Below, piece after piece: positions 34,557 to 46,568 of a stretch of 64,000 bases of DNA. Location: assembly GCA_948474755.1 (NCBI GenBank), contig CAOLHI010000061.1:496001-560000 (forward strand), written 5' to 3'. Numbering within the stretch: position 1 is the first letter of the stretch; every line of letters begins with the position of its first letter. The notes under the pieces are model-generated. The model was not told the DNA's origin. It ran no database searches and saw only the letters and a program-made list of their open reading frames with translations. The stretch is from Ctenosaura bakeri. Taxonomy: Eukaryota; Chordata; Lepidosauria; Squamata; Iguanidae. A program made the translations under genes and the position numbers.

Positions 34557-35305
34557 AGAGACCACAGGGGCCATCCAGTCCAACCCCCTGCCATGCAGGA
34601 ACACACATCAAAACACTCCCAGCCTCTGTTTAAAAACTTCCAAAGAAAGAGACTCTACCACACTCCAAGGCAGCATATTCCACTGCTGGACAGCTCTGAC
34701 CATCAGGAAGTTCTTTCAGGTAGAATCTCTTTTCCTGTAGTTTGAATCCATTGCTCCTTGTCCTAGTTTGTGGAGCAGTGGAAAACAAGCCCATTCCCTC
34801 TTCAATACAACATCCTTTCAAATATTTAAACATGGCCATCGTGTCTCCTTTTAACTTTCTCTTCTCCAGATTAAATATACCCAGCTCCCTAAAACATTCC
34901 TCATAGGATATGGCTTCCAGACCCTTCACCATTTTGGTCACCCTCCTCTGGACATGTTTCAGCTTGTCAATATCCTTCTTGAAATGAGGTGCCCAGAACT
35001 GTATTCCAGATGAGGTCTGAACAAAGCAGAATAGAGTTGTATTATTGCTTTCCTTGATCTGGACACCATACTCCTATTGATGCAACTAGGAATTGTGTTG
35101 GCTTTCTTGACTTCTGCATCACACTGCTGACTCATGTTCAGCTTGTGCTCTACGAAGACTCCTAGACCTCTTTCACATATACTGTTATCCAGCCAAGTGT
35201 CTTCCATCATATATTTGTGCATTTCATTTTTTTCTGTCTAGCTGTAAGATCTTACATTCTCTTTGTTGAAATTCATTTTGTTAGCCTTGGCCCAGTGAAG
35301 GGCCA
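34557..35305 (-). pseudogene. CR1-type LINE ORF2 C-terminus and 3' end, frameshifted relic
   Basis: On the minus strand two reading frames together resemble the end of CR1 reverse transcriptase. The upstream piece (35222-34959) contains GVFVEHKLNMSQQCDAEVKK and SRSRKAIIQLYSALFRPHLE. A frameshift after the HLEYSS motif is followed by the downstream piece (34941-34630) with TKMVKGLEA, ELGIFNLEKRKLKGD and RTRSNGFKLQEKRF. The plus-strand text 'ccatccagtccaaccccctgccatgcagg' just downstream is the CR1 3' UTR. Only the last part of ORF2 is present, so it is a dead 5'-truncated copy. Confidence 0.88.
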
Positions 35306-35488
35306 AGAGATAGATTGTCTCTCCTGGATATCTTGTGAAGAAACAATGCACCCTCTTTTTTCCCCAAAAAATGGGGGAAGTATGGGAGATAAGGAGGTTG
35401 AGAGACCACAAAAACTACTCTAGAGGCCACATGTGGCTCCAGGACTGCACTTTGCTCTACTACTGTGGAATAGGATGTGGCTTTAAGT
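35306..35488. other. Unassigned; possible transposon right end
   Basis: The text 'gaggccacatgtggctccaggactgcactttgctctac' ends near 35459 and faces the terminus at about 33641 ('gtaggggtgagcaacctctgtgggtcctgg'). The CR1 relic may lie inside an old transposon whose ends these are. Evidence is weak. Confidence 0.3.
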
Positions 35489-35496
35489 TACTAGAC

Positions 35497-35606
35497 CAAG
35501 GGTAGGAATCATGCAGTCCTCCAGAGTGGTATTGGACTGCAACTTCCAGCAGCCCTAGACAACTTGGACAGCAGTGTGTCTGAAGAGCCATATGATTCCC
35601 CATCCA
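35497..35606. mobile_element. 110-bp hAT-like MITE with 7/8 target duplication
   Basis: The ends 'caagggtaggaatcatg' and 'catatgattccccatcca' are imperfect inverted repeats. Flanks TACTAGAC (35489-35496) and TTCTAGAC (35607-35614) agree at seven of eight positions, as expected for an aged 8-bp hAT duplication. The inside has 'ggactgcaacttccagcagccctag', a widespread lizard repeat phrase also seen near 43800 and 62140. Confidence 0.75.
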
Positions 35607-35614
35607 TTCTAGAC

Positions 35615-38600
35615 ATATGCATAAGTTAGTAGTGTCTGAGATAGCTCTGGGATAGCCTTTCCCAAGAATCTGTTTATTTTTCTTTTTCATATCCATCCAT
35701 CTGTCCTTAAGGCAGGATTAAAAGTTTGTTTTTCAGGTACGAAGGATTATGCTTGCCAAGTGTATCTAATAATGGTGTGTCCCACATTCAGCTGAATTCT
35801 GAATTCTGAACCTAACTGGGCTTGTTTGGAAGAACTGAGTGATATCCAAATGTAAATAATACTCTATAATATTCCTACACTTTGGACTGAATCCGGTTCT
35901 GAACATTCCTGAAGATTCATTTCCAATTTGCAATCATAGGGGCAGAGACACAGACAGTGTATCTTCAAAAATCAATACATTTCTTCTCAAACTGCTCATA
36001 AAATGATAATATGAAGGTGGGGATAAAGGAAGGGGAGAAGAGAATGTAATTCTGAAACTGGCAGCTCTGTGTTCTAATCAGAGTGAATGGTTTTCACAGA
36101 ACTCACAAATCCCACGTTATGGGGAAGTGTCATTGAAATAACTTCCAGTGCTCAATGCTTTTTGCTAGTTGTCTCTCTCAAGAGCAGAGGTGTTAAAATG
36201 TTTTGGTGATGTAGCATTGAGTGCTATTACAAATGATTTTTTTTTTGGAGGAAATTAGATCCATTCTTATCCAGAATTGAACAGAATGAAATCCTCACAT
36301 GTCCCTACCTGCCTGTTCTGGGAAATCTGTGTCTTCCCAACTGTCATATGGATGTAATACATACCCCATCCTTTTCTTGGTAGGCCTTTCTATACATCCA
36401 CTTATGCATTTTGTGAGAAATTCTTGCAGCTAGACAAAAAGAAGGAATCTTGCACAAAAAATAGCCTCTGGAATCCTGTATGACCTTTTACATTATGTAA
36501 CTTTACGTATACCTAGCTATGTAGCAGAGAGATTAAGGAACACTTTACTGAATTGTGAAGGTATGTAACAGGATTCTGGTAAGAAAACCTGATGCACATC
36601 AGGACCCATGTGCATCAATGTGTAATGTGCATTACACACCAATGCACATCAGGCACTTCGTCAGCTCATCTATGTAGTAACATAACAACAGCCCTCTACT
36701 GGATATGGTCATTCTGCAACTCTGCAATTCTAATTCCTACAGACATAAGTCCACTTATGAAGATATAAGGCCCCAAAAGCATGCTGGCAAGCAATCTTGC
36801 ATAAAAATAGCCATTTTTATGTGTAAGATTGATGGTTTTATACTGAAAACAGCACTCTTGCATAAAAATGACATGTAGCTTTTCTTGTTCAAAACTGCTA
36901 TGCTTTGTGCAAGATTTTGCACAGATAGTGGCAATCTTTCTGTTGGCTATCTAGAAATAAGGTCTCTTCATGCAAAAGAATGGGAGGGTTGCACAAAATC
37001 CCCACGGTTACTACACAAAGATCCCACTATATTTTTATCCATAATAAATCTCCCCAAAACTTTGGGATATGTGGCTACTGAGTGCAAACTGCAAAATTCT
37101 CACCACAGTGTTATTTTTCTTGGTAAGGTTTCCGAAGTGTCAGAAAAAAATTTTTGGGGAGGGGGGTAGGAAAGGCATAACTATGAATATTCTTCATATC
37201 TAAATGCTCTCCTTTGCTGTAAACATCTCCTTCATTTCCCCCTTTTCAAAGATGCTGAATGTATTTCAAGGAAAGGGTTCTTCAGCATGAATAGCACCTT
37301 TAAAATTCAGACTAAGAACCAGATTTATTGCCTCTTAGCTGCAACTTGGAAAAGCAGGCCAATTTAACAAGAACTCCACAATCCCAGTGGTGCTTACCTG
37401 GCCCCAATATCTAAACTGAACTCCTGGAGGGGAAGAACCTTGATTCAGTGGTGGAAGGAGAGGAGCAGCCTGGGTTGGGATGAAGCAAATTAACAGGGAT
37501 GATTAGGAATCAGGGAATCAGAGTAGGCAGGCAGGTCAAGAAAGCAAACAAGCACAGACTTAGAGCCCAGACAGTCTATTGTTTGGGGATCCCTTAGACT
37601 AGAAAGTGAAATGGGATTACCGGTAATTGATTTTTGCTGCACACCTTGGTGCTTTTATCAAATAAGACTAGAAAACCAGCTCTGAAACTCCAGTATGCAA
37701 TACACCTTTATTTATTAATTCCTGATGTCTAAATTATCCATTCCTGTGCTGTCTTGTTCCTTTTTTCAAAAGTTCTGAAAAATGATCAGTTATGGACAAA
37801 GGCAGACCTGCAACTGAACAGTTGGGCTTCAGAAAATTGCACAGTTCTGAGTAAGACTCTATGAATTTCTTGAAAATGTGCAGTTTTAAAACATTGTGGT
37901 GAATTTTCTATCCTTTGCGAGAAGAAAAAAAAATCCTGGATGTTTTGACACTGTGGGAAGAAAAACCATTGTCTTTTCCTTGACATCTGTCGAGAAGTGG
38001 GAAAATTGAGAATTTCTGCCCCTAGTCTGCATTCCTTAGAGAGAAGTTTGCAAAATGGAAAGAATGCTTAAATACTACCAAAGAAGCCATATTCCCTGAT
38101 AGCTAGATGATGCTAAGACAGACAGAAACCACTTAGCTCTGATTTAAAAGCTACAATGGCAGAGCATTTCAACGGATGCTGTTTTTTTCCTGGTAAAAAA
38201 AAATGAAACAAAAAAGTTAGTAGCGACAGTAGCATCAGTGACTAAATGATCCATAGTGGAGAGAAAAGGTACACAGAAAGAGCTTGCTGATATTGGTTTT
38301 GTAACAAAATGAAAGCTTTGATTTATATTGCCCTCATGTTAAATTGAAGTGAAATCTATGTATTCCCTGTACACACTCATACCCCCTCACATGTGTACAC
38401 TAAGTCCCTGTGACTTTGTATGTTCAAGCACTTGAAACCAGGGCAACTTGAGCTGAATTATCTCAGGCCTAGACTGAGTGACGTCTGAGCTCCCTGCTGA
38501 ACAGCAAAGCACTTCATCAAGCAAAATGGCAGCCCCATGCCAGACAGACAATAGAAACACTACAGGAAAGGAAGACGTTTAAGCAGTGTCCTGAATTTAA

Positions 38601-38819
38601 ATGATTGTCGAATTAAAAGAAAATCAAAGCTTTCTTTAAATGATGTTGTCCAGCATGTTAAGGTCAAAACTAGGGCATCATTTATCTTCCTACAAAACCC
38701 AGTATTAACAGATTTGCAATATTTATCAGGTTTTCTTTTAAGCAACACAAACAGTTTTCTTGTTTCAATGCAGTTACATTCTGAAAGTGACAACTTAGCC
38801 ACATACTAGTTCTCATGTT
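35615..38819. other. Unassigned non-coding sequence
   Basis: About 3.2 kb without a recognisable gene. It includes the foldback at 36591-36653 and a stretch at about 37370-37620 that shares 18 exact bases with 16.1 kb. 'ttgcataaaaatagccatttttatg' near 36797 is a short foldback. Confidence 0.45.
36591..36653. repeat. Complex foldback
   Basis: GATGCACAT at 36591-36599 pairs with ATGTGCATC at 36608-36616. TGTGTAATG at 36619-36627 pairs with CATTACACA at 36630-36638 across a TG loop. 'atgcacatcagg' is repeated directly at the two edges. Two alternative hairpins are possible. Confidence 0.85.
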
Positions 38820-38823
38820 CTCT

Positions 38824-39752
38824 TGCTACGGCTGTTTTCTAGCCCGAACTTGTGGGATGTCAGATATCATTTTGATATCAATAATCTGGCTTTCTTCTAT
38901 CATCCCTCTCCACGTGTCTGCGAGGTCCACCGGACAAGCCCACAGTCAGGCTCGGCCCCTAATTGCTGTAATATTCTACAACAATACAGGCAAGCCAGAA
39001 ATAGCCATCTCGCCGCTTTAGGAGACCTCAAAGCAAGTACTCTATTATGTATGCACGCTGCTTACAAAGAACTCCCTGCCCCGAGCAGACAGCTTGATTA
39101 GACGAATCCTCATCTGTCAAGCACTCTGCGTTTGCATACTGGCTACTCCTTTGTCAATTCAGACTTAACCCAATCATGCTAAATTTTGACCTTTCGGAGA
39201 CTTTGTCTCCTGCCCGAAACTCATTGTTTTCCCCAAGTACAGACTAGCCTGTGGCTACATTTTCCCCTATATAAACCCCTGACTTTGAGCACTTCTTTGG
39301 ATTGCTCAGATTGCTGGGATCACTCCCAACTTCCATCCCACCTTGCTGCCGCTTTGCTTGATGAGCCTTCCCCTCAGCCCCATGTACTGAGACTTCATAT
39401 CTCCAAACACAATCTGCAGACTGCCCGGGCTTCAGGACAGGTGTAATGTTGCCTACACCAACAATCCCTCTGGGAAAATCCCTCTATCTCATTCCAACCT
39501 TTATTTTCTATAGTTCTCTGTGTGAATGTGCTGCATATACTGTTTGTCTGTATTTTAATAAAGATCACAATTATTCTTAAACTCCGGTTTGCTTCTTGGC
39601 TTGGCCTGACCCCGTAGACATTGAGTAAAAGATTCCACTGCGTTGCCCTGCCTCTCACATTGCTAGCTGTGCTCTTGGCTAATTTCCCCAACTTATTTAA
39701 TTGAGAGCGCATTTAGGTGTCCCTCTCGGGACCCCCAGTAAACAGGGTAACA
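38824..39752 (+). mobile_element. ERV-type solo LTR (subfamily B), TSD CTCT
   Basis: The start TGCTACGG (one change from TGTTACGG) and the end GGTAACA are flanked by CTCT on both sides (38820-38823 and 39753-39756). A TATA box 'tatataaa' lies at about 39268-39275 and AATAAA at 39557-39562. Length is 929 bp. It is closest to the copy at 25497. A small duplication 'ggattgctcagattgctggga' occurs downstream of the TATA box near 39299-39320. No internal retroviral region is present. Confidence 0.9.
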
Positions 39753-39756
39753 CTCT

Positions 39757-41813
39757 TATGTTACAGAAAGGCCATTGGCGGCTAGGATATGGAATTATAG
39801 ATATCATGGAAAGGATAAATGGCCAAAGAGCTAAATGTCTGCACAATTCTGAGTTTAAAAAATTGAATATAATGGCTTTTGAGCAAGGAAGGGCCACCAC
39901 CAATATTGCCATAAATTCTGCCTGCAGTTCTGAACTTTTGCATTTGCTCAGATAAGCAGTTTCCACATTCTTGAGTTCCTGGTCTTCAAGTTCAGCTCCC
40001 CATTTCTTTTCACCATTGGATGAGAAACAAATTCCTTTTAAAATAAATCTCACTTCTCTGGTGCCTGGATGCTTACCTATAGTTGCAATTCAGTGCTGTA
40101 TTTTTTACACAGCTTGAGAAATACTACTTTTTTTGATGAGCTTTGGCTGGGAATTTTGGGAAGCTGAGGTCCTAAAAAAGCAACTTCCCCAAGCTCTTAA
40201 AATTTTGAAATCCTTGAATTCTTTTAAGTGGTAGTAGGAGAAACAACATGCAAGTTATGACCTAAAGATATTTCAGACTAAAGGCTATACTACTGAAGAC
40301 AAACTGAAAAGGGGGCAGGGAAATGCTTCCTGTGGTATGCCCCCCCTCCAAGTGCATGCAACCCCTCAAGGTCTTTCAGAGGTCTCCACAACCCTCCTGC
40401 ACCTCCCCAAATTGAATAAGATGCAACATTTTCCCTAAAAATCATCCAGTTTTGCCACCTCCCTTGACTTCTTTAGAACCAGAAAAGGCTCCCCCCTCCT
40501 AATCAGGAAGTAAATTGGAACTTGTAAGTAAACTAGATGTAGGAGTCATTTTTAATATTTTAACAATACTTTAACAATATTTTAACCTCAGTGAGCAAGG
40601 GCAAGGGATGCAGCCCCCTGTGAAAGGTCTGTGTAGCTCCCCAGTGTTTTGCAGGTACCCACTGATACACTAAAGATTTAAAACATCTTAAGGCTGAAGG
40701 TTCATTCAGCCCATCTATCACAGATTCACCCACATGAGCCTATTAGCCGACCTAATAAAATGCACTTCATCTAAATGTCTGGTCCTTTGGGCAGCTCAAG
40801 CAAATTTAACCAGGCACTATGGCACAGGAAAAAGGGATCTCCTTTCCAAATCAGTAACTAATTAGACTCAAGAAATGTTTGCCGTGTCCAGTGGTACCTG
40901 TCCAAAACGTGAAGCAAACAAACATTTCTGCAAGTGTTTTATGAGACACTAGAGTGAAATAGGTGGACTAGGAAGAGAAGGTGACTAGTGCTGATCATAT
41001 TTCATATATGGCTACTTTACTCATTGCCAATCTGTTCGACCAAAGCCGCTCTTAATGCTTTAGATCATACTGTATACTTTTAAAGAGACAAATGAGGAAA
41101 ACCATTCTAATTTTATTATCTGTAGTTAGAGGAAAGTGCCCAGTATAAATTATACCACCAAAAGGAAATAACTGGGAAGGATACTTTGGTTATTCATGTA
41201 GTCCTTCTCAGTTTTTGTTCCAGGATATTTAATATTAATGAAAAGTCAGAGTTTCTCATATAGATCATATGGAGAACACTTCTTAGCACAAAATCAAAAT
41301 GTGCTATGCCTTTGGATCATAACTTTGCCATTTAAAAAAAAAAAACAACAACCCACAAAGCTCACCTTGTAAGCCTTGCCTTATGCAGAAGATGTTGATG
41401 CTGCTGAGAACTTTAACTCTCTGGCAAATAAAATGACTCATTGGGCATGTTTGGCCCATTGTTGTTGTTTTTTTAATGCACTTTGATTTGATTTTGTTAT
41501 TCAATATGTATTTTCCTTTTCCAGTAATACGCAGGAGACGTGTGCAACATCCAAACATATTCATACTTAAGTGTTGTGACAACCAGCATTGGAGTTGTTG
41601 AAATATCCATTTCAAAACCTGCCTTAGCACAATCAATCAAATCTTCTACAGCTATACGGGGAAAATAAACAAGGCTATCTGACTGCAGCTCTTGGCTAGG
41701 GCTAAGGAGAGCAGGGGGGAGACGGAAGAAAGATTATTTCAATGGCTCAGAGAGCTTAAGGAGTCTTAGAGGGGATTAAAGAATAAAACAATATATTAAA
41801 ATTGCAAGGAAGC
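39757..41813. other. Unassigned non-coding sequence
   Basis: No gene recognised. Minus-strand frames at 39697-40053 and 41304-41636 lack domain content. Confidence 0.45.
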
Positions 41814-41833
41814 AAAAAAAAAGAAAGAAAGAA

Positions 41834-41889
<56 letters not shown>

Positions 41890-41890
41890 A
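41814..41890. repeat. (GAAA)n microsatellite
   Basis: A long AAAG array following an A run. Confidence 0.97.
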
Positions 41891-42315
41891 GCAGTAACCC
41901 AGTCATCTTGGCAGTCCCAGAACAAATCGCTTCAAGAAGATTTAACCCTTAGAATGGAAAAATTACAGAGGCCATTCATTGTAGGCCATGTTTGTGACCT
42001 CTGCCTGGGCCAACTTGTTAATAGTTAAGTACAACACATCTTAATTAAAATACAGATGCAAACCTTCATAAATTTCATTGTCACAGAAAAGAGCAAATAA
42101 TCTTACCATTTTCCTCTGGCTGTCAAAATGTTATCAAGATCTGCATAGATTTCAAAAACTAATTTCAGTTTGGTATTTATTCTGTTCCAAAAAAAAAAAA
42201 TAATCATGGGACAGTCTCTCTGTTTTTGGAGGTCTTTAGAGAGAAGTTGGATAGCTGTCTTTCAGGAGTGCTTTTGACCCTTAAACATGTTCTTGATACT
42301 AGAGATGAGAATAAT
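41891..42315. other. Unassigned non-coding sequence
   Basis: Nothing recognised apart from an A run near 42188-42200. Confidence 0.5.
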
Positions 42316-42746
42316 GGCCCCTTTTGCATGGCATTTGCCATGCAAAAGGGCCCCAGCAGCGTCACGTGATTGCAAGGAGCTGTCCACATGACACACTTGC
42401 AATCATGTGATGCTCGAGGGGCCAGCAGGCGCCAATCACACACTAATTCATTTTCAGCTTTGAGCCGCAAATGGTGCACGATTGCGCATCGCTCTGGGGC
42501 TCCACGTGCACTTACTGTATTTGTGGAGCTCTTGAGCCATGGTGCTCGCACTTCCTGCCCCAGCGCAGCCTGGGAAAATCCCAGGCAGCACTGTGGAAGG
42601 AAAAAGATGGGCTCTCACGCTGCCTACTCGCAAGCAGGCAGCAGCTGCAGAGTTGAAGCAATGGGGATGCGAGTGCCTCTTGCAAGAGGCTGCTCGTGCG
42701 ATCCCCACACCCCAGCTCCGCAAAAAGGTAAGCTGCAGAAAGGGCC
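42316..42746. mobile_element. 431-bp foldback MITE
   Basis: It starts with the hairpin 'ggccccttttgcatggcatttgccatgcaaaagggcc' and ends 'gcagaaagggcc'. Inside are 'gcagcctgggaaaatcccaggcagcactgtggaagg' and 'tcttgcaagaggctgctcgtgcg', shared with 13673-14105 in reverse orientation. Flanks are AAT and AGT, so a clean target duplication is not visible. Open frames across it on both strands come from its GC-rich composition. Confidence 0.82.
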
Positions 42747-42807
42747 AGTGGCAGGAGCACAGCATGGTGTGCTGTAACGAGTGCCAGCTTGTTTGCTTGT
42801 TTGTTTA

Positions 42808-42902
42808 TCAGGAGAGCTTTTGATGTGTATCCCTGCATGGGATTGGACAAGATGGCCCTTGTGGTCCCTTCCAGCTCTAAAATTCCATGATTCTATAGTT
42901 CT
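42808..42902 (+). mobile_element. CR1/L3-type LINE 3' end fragment
   Basis: Reads 'caggagagcttttgatgtgtatccctgcatgggattggacaagatggcccttgtggtcccttccagctctaaaattccatgattctat', the conserved 3' tail in sense orientation. Confidence 0.82.
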
Positions 42903-43315
42903 GTGTGTGTTTTGTGCAAAACCCCAACATTTTCTAAACAGAAATCAAGTTTCCTGTGAAGAGTTATTTTTTTCTGTACACAAAATCCTGTTTTCTGTAT
43001 TACAATCCTCCTCTTAGAAACCAACTTCACAAATTCTTCCCAAGTTAGTACCACCTAACTTTTGCAAAGATTTTTTTTTTTATGACTAGAAAAAGAGAGA
43101 GATGTAGGAGCTCAGAATGGTCTATTTGATTATTCCCTTTCTCTGACTTTTTATCCTCACAACAATCTGTGGGGTAGGTAGGCTGGGCTGAAAAGTAATA
43201 GCTTTCATTTGGCTTTTAGTCCCAACTAAAGCAGAGTCATTAAATGAATTGCTGAATTACTGCTGGTTCAGTACCATTTACTGTACACACTGATGTAAAC
43301 CCCACTGATTCAATA
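42903..43315. other. Unassigned non-coding sequence
   Basis: No gene. 'tgtgcaaaaccccaacattttctaaacag' near 42913 resembles text near 46030 and 46260 and may be an old dispersed repeat. Confidence 0.4.
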
Positions 43316-43732
43316 GCCCTTTCTGCACCGTACCTTCTTATGTGGTCCTCTGATGGAGATTCTGGCAACAGCTCTGCTGGGAAGAAAGCATAATGAGAGC
43401 ACTCCCCTCTGCACGTTACCAGCTCCCTGTGGAAGGGAGCATGATGGGCATGCCTTTTCCTTCTGCAGCACAGCTGTGCTCTTTTCCAGGCTATCTTGGG
43501 GCAGGAAGCACTACCATCGCGCTTCTAGGGCTTCTACGGGTCAGGTAAGTCCAGGATGGTGGCACAATCATGGGTCATTGATAGGGAAAACCCTTCAATG
43601 ATTTAATCTGTGATTGTGATACCTGGGAATGGTAGAGGAACAGGACCACAACAACATCATGCAGAATTATCATCGCGGTCCTGCTCCTCTCCCATTCTCA
43701 TGCCGGGATGGAAGACTACTTTGGAAAGGGCC
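43316..43732. mobile_element. 417-bp foldback MITE
   Basis: Ends 'gccctttctgcaccgtacc' and 'ctactttggaaagggcc' are inverted. The inside has 'cttctgcagcacagctgtgctcttttccaggct' and a 'caatcatggg...gtgattg' central foldback. It is diverged from the other copies, and no target duplication was read. Confidence 0.75.
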
Positions 43733-43775
43733 ACTGTATCTGCTGTATGACTGACAATAGGATGGGGTGGGGGCG

Positions 43776-43885
43776 CTGTGCAGCCTTCAAGATGTTTCTG
43801 GACTTTTTCTGGACTCCCAGCATTTATCATCATTGGCTACAGGGGCTGTGGCTGCAGTTCAACAACATGTAAAAGACTGGACAAT
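43776..43885. mobile_element. Remnant of the short hAT-like repeat
   Basis: 'agccttcaagatgtttctggactttttctggactcccagcatttatcatcattggctacaggggctgtggctgcagttcaac' matches the body of the lizard repeat seen at 35497 and 62112. The ends are degraded. Confidence 0.55.
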
Positions 43886-44320
43886 TCCCTGCCTGATTTA
43901 GGCTGATGGATGGCCCAAGGTCAGACAGGGAGCTTCACTGGGGAACTGAAACCTGCTCCCCCAGGCCTGAGTCTAATACTTCCGTCTCTAACCATACAAA
44001 CAAGACCTCTTCCTGCCTTAATTCACTTCTCCCATATTCTCTGCATCAGACCATATCATTTTTGGGCTACCTCTGGCTGCTCATATTTATTCACTTTGCT
44101 AGTTGGTTTTCTGGGACTTTAAAACAGGCAAAAGAAATGGAAAACCAGCAGCTGTTTTCTCCATTGCTACAAATACCTTGCATAGGAAATTTTTATATGT
44201 TGAAGTTTGGTTTCAGATAGTATATAGCTCTTTGAGACAACAAAAGCTTTGCCAGAGCTAGCCCTTGCTGAAACGTTAATCATTTGTCTCCTTTTCACTT
44301 CTGGGGGAGTGCTGGGGGCC
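43886..44320. other. Unassigned non-coding sequence
   Basis: Nothing recognised. Overlapping short frames at 43906-44220 lack domain content. Confidence 0.45.
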
Positions 44321-44582
44321 TGTGTGTGTTCCACATAGCACTGTTATAGAAATTTGATACTACTCCAACTGCTATGGCTCCATCCTATGGAATCTTGGGA
44401 TTTTTAGTTTAGTGAAACACTCAACCTTTCTATTGCATCCCTTCTCCTAACAGAGAACATTAGAACTCTCTGGTAGAGAATTCTGAGAACCTCAACAAAT
44501 TACAAATACAAAGATTCCATAGGATGGAGTCACTGCAGTTAGGGTTGTGGCAAAATGCTGTAATTGTTCAGTGTGAATAAAC
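44321..44582. mobile_element. Diverged palindromic MITE
   Basis: The left arm 'gtgtgttccacatagcactgttata...ggctccatcctatggaatcttgggatt' pairs with the right arm 'aagattccataggatggagtc...gtaattgttcagtgtgaata'. The arrangement is that of the 717-895 family, with a longer loop. Confidence 0.7.
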
Positions 44583-44655
44583 TAGGGGCACCAGGGTAGA
44601 GGTGTAGGGAGCAGGAAAATATCATCTACTCAGGACCTCTTCAGGCCTAGCCGTA

Positions 44656-44826
44656 GACCATTTCTGCAGTAATTACAGTGCTATTATTCCATTTTCAACA
44701 TCCTATGGAATCCTGAGGTTTGCAGTTTGCAGCCTTTGAGGTCCCTCCCTAAACTGCAAAGCCCAGATTCCATAGGATGTTGAAAGTGGAATAACAGTAC
44801 TATAACAGTCTAGTGTGGAAATGGCC
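44656..44826. mobile_element. Palindromic MITE
   Basis: Ends 'gaccatttctgcagtaattacagtgctattattccattttcaacatcctatgg' and 'ccataggatgttgaaagtggaataacagtactataacagtctagtgtggaaatggcc' are inverted repeats. Flanks are GTA and ATA, without a clear duplication. Confidence 0.82.
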
Positions 44827-46138
44827 ATAGTCTTAGCTGCACTTTGCCTATAGCCACAGATAGGTTTGGCAACTGTTCTGCTTAAACGGGAAAAAAAACC
44901 ACATTTTTTTCCTTACAGCTGATTTTTCCCCCTTTCTAGCTCATTGCCAGTGTTAATTAATTGACAAACTGTCATTTTTCATTTGTGTACCTTTATGAGA
45001 ATAAAAATCTGAAGCTAAACAGTGGCAGCATGTGTATCCATAGCAGTGGTGATTCAGAACCGGGCAGTTAATAGATCTAAGAAACCTCAAGAACACGGAG
45101 ACACTGGGATGTTTGTGTATTTTTTAAGTGTAAATCTTTTTTATTCCATCTGGAATCTGACCTTTTATTCATTTTGTTTAAAAAAAAAGGCAAGGGGGAA
45201 GGCTAAGCAGAAACTTGTGTTCAGGAACACGTACGGACTAGAAAATATTATGCTTTATAGGAGTGCAGAGGAAACATTTTCAGAAATATTTTCCCGCATC
45301 AAATTCAAGTAATTTTGATAGGATGAGGAAGAACAGTCACTTAGGCTGAACAAATCTTGTAATTACTGCCATCTCTGCTAATACCGCTACTCCTGCTTTG
45401 ACACATAAACTTACTTATTTACTTCAAGCCCTGACGAGTATAATTCCAGGAGTAATCCTCTCAACATCATGCAAGCAGGGATCATGATGCTCAAGAGAGC
45501 TAAACTCATGCAAGTGTTAAATCATAGAACTAAATGGTCATCTAGCCCAACCCTTATTTCTAGAACCACTGAGCTCAGCTCACCCATGAGACAGAATTCA
45601 GACCACAATGTATCAAGGGCAAACAGTGGCCCCTGGTGGCTCCCATTTGAACAGAGTGGGCAATGAATCTGCTCTGGGTTTTATGTCTATGTCTATTAAT
45701 TCAATTTAAATGTATTAATGTAGGTTTAATCTAAATCTACCCCATCAGAGGTTAAGCATCATATAGCTCATAGTTCAGACCTAAGTGTAGCATGGATTTC
45801 CCACCTGAGTGATGTGGAAGGCAACTGGTAGCAGAGTGAAAGCTATACTTTACAAGATGCCTGAAAAGAAGGTTGGGCAACTAACCAGGGCTTGGGCTTG
45901 GGGGCAATTTTCTCCTCTCAAACCCCTCCCATGACCATGATCCACTCTACATCCCCCAACAGCATCCCACAGACCTTCTTCCTGGCCAAAATGATGACTA
46001 GAAATGATGTTGAGTTTGCATACATCCTTTGTGCAAAACTGGCATTTTCTGGATAAAATATGGTTTTGCATGAAACCAAAGCAAACAAGCAAAAACTATA
46101 TATGTTGCTGGAAAAATTGGTGTGTATGAGAGAGAGAA
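44827..46138. other. Unassigned, with a short LINE tail trace
   Basis: The only assignable piece is 45517-45585 ('aatcatagaactaaatggtcatctagcccaaccc'), an antisense CR1/L3 3' tail. No gene was recognised. Confidence 0.45.
45517..45585 (-). mobile_element. CR1/L3-type LINE 3' end fragment, antisense
   Basis: The text 'aaatcatagaactaaatggtcatctagcccaacccttatttctagaaccac' is a diverged reverse complement of the CR1/L3 tail. Confidence 0.6.
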
Positions 46139-46185
46139 TGTGTGTGTGTGTGTGTGTATGAGAGAGAGAGAGAGAGAGAGAGAGT
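46139..46185. repeat. (TG)n-(AG)n microsatellite
   Basis: TG units followed by AG units. A similar compound repeat lies at 46505. Confidence 0.96.
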
Positions 46186-46504
46186 TAAAAACACAATCCT
46201 GCTCAAAAACCTTCACTGTTTCCAGAAACCCACAAGCCCTTTGTGCCAAATTAGTGTATTTTGCACAAAACCCATGATGGTTCACTCACATATGCATTAA
46301 ACACAGCTTTGGTATCTGTTTTGTTTTTTAAACAGCTGGCAATATTGCTATAATTTCCTATCAACATAGGTTACTGGACAATATGTCTAGGTCTACTAGG
46401 TCCTTCTGTAATACACAGAAGAAATAGACATTTTTAAATAAAATCTAGTTATTAAATGATGGATACAAATCCTGCCGGTTTCCCCAGAAATCAATATTGA
46501 AAGA
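46186..46504. other. Unassigned non-coding sequence
   Basis: Nothing recognised between the two compound microsatellites. Confidence 0.45.
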
Positions 46505-46567
<63 letters not shown>

Positions 46568-46568
46568 T
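46505..46568. repeat. (TG)n-(GA)n microsatellite
   Basis: About 20 TG units followed by about 10 GA units, the same order as the repeat 360 bp upstream. Confidence 0.97.

Noticed and set aside
42370..42850. Overlapping open frames on both strands
   Set aside because: They lie in the GC-rich foldback MITE, where stop codons are rare in several frames.
43540..43560. Splice-donor-like 'aggtaagtcc'
   Set aside because: The same GGTAAGT motif recurs at equivalent places in other MITE copies (for example 13897), so it is part of the transposon and not evidence of a gene.
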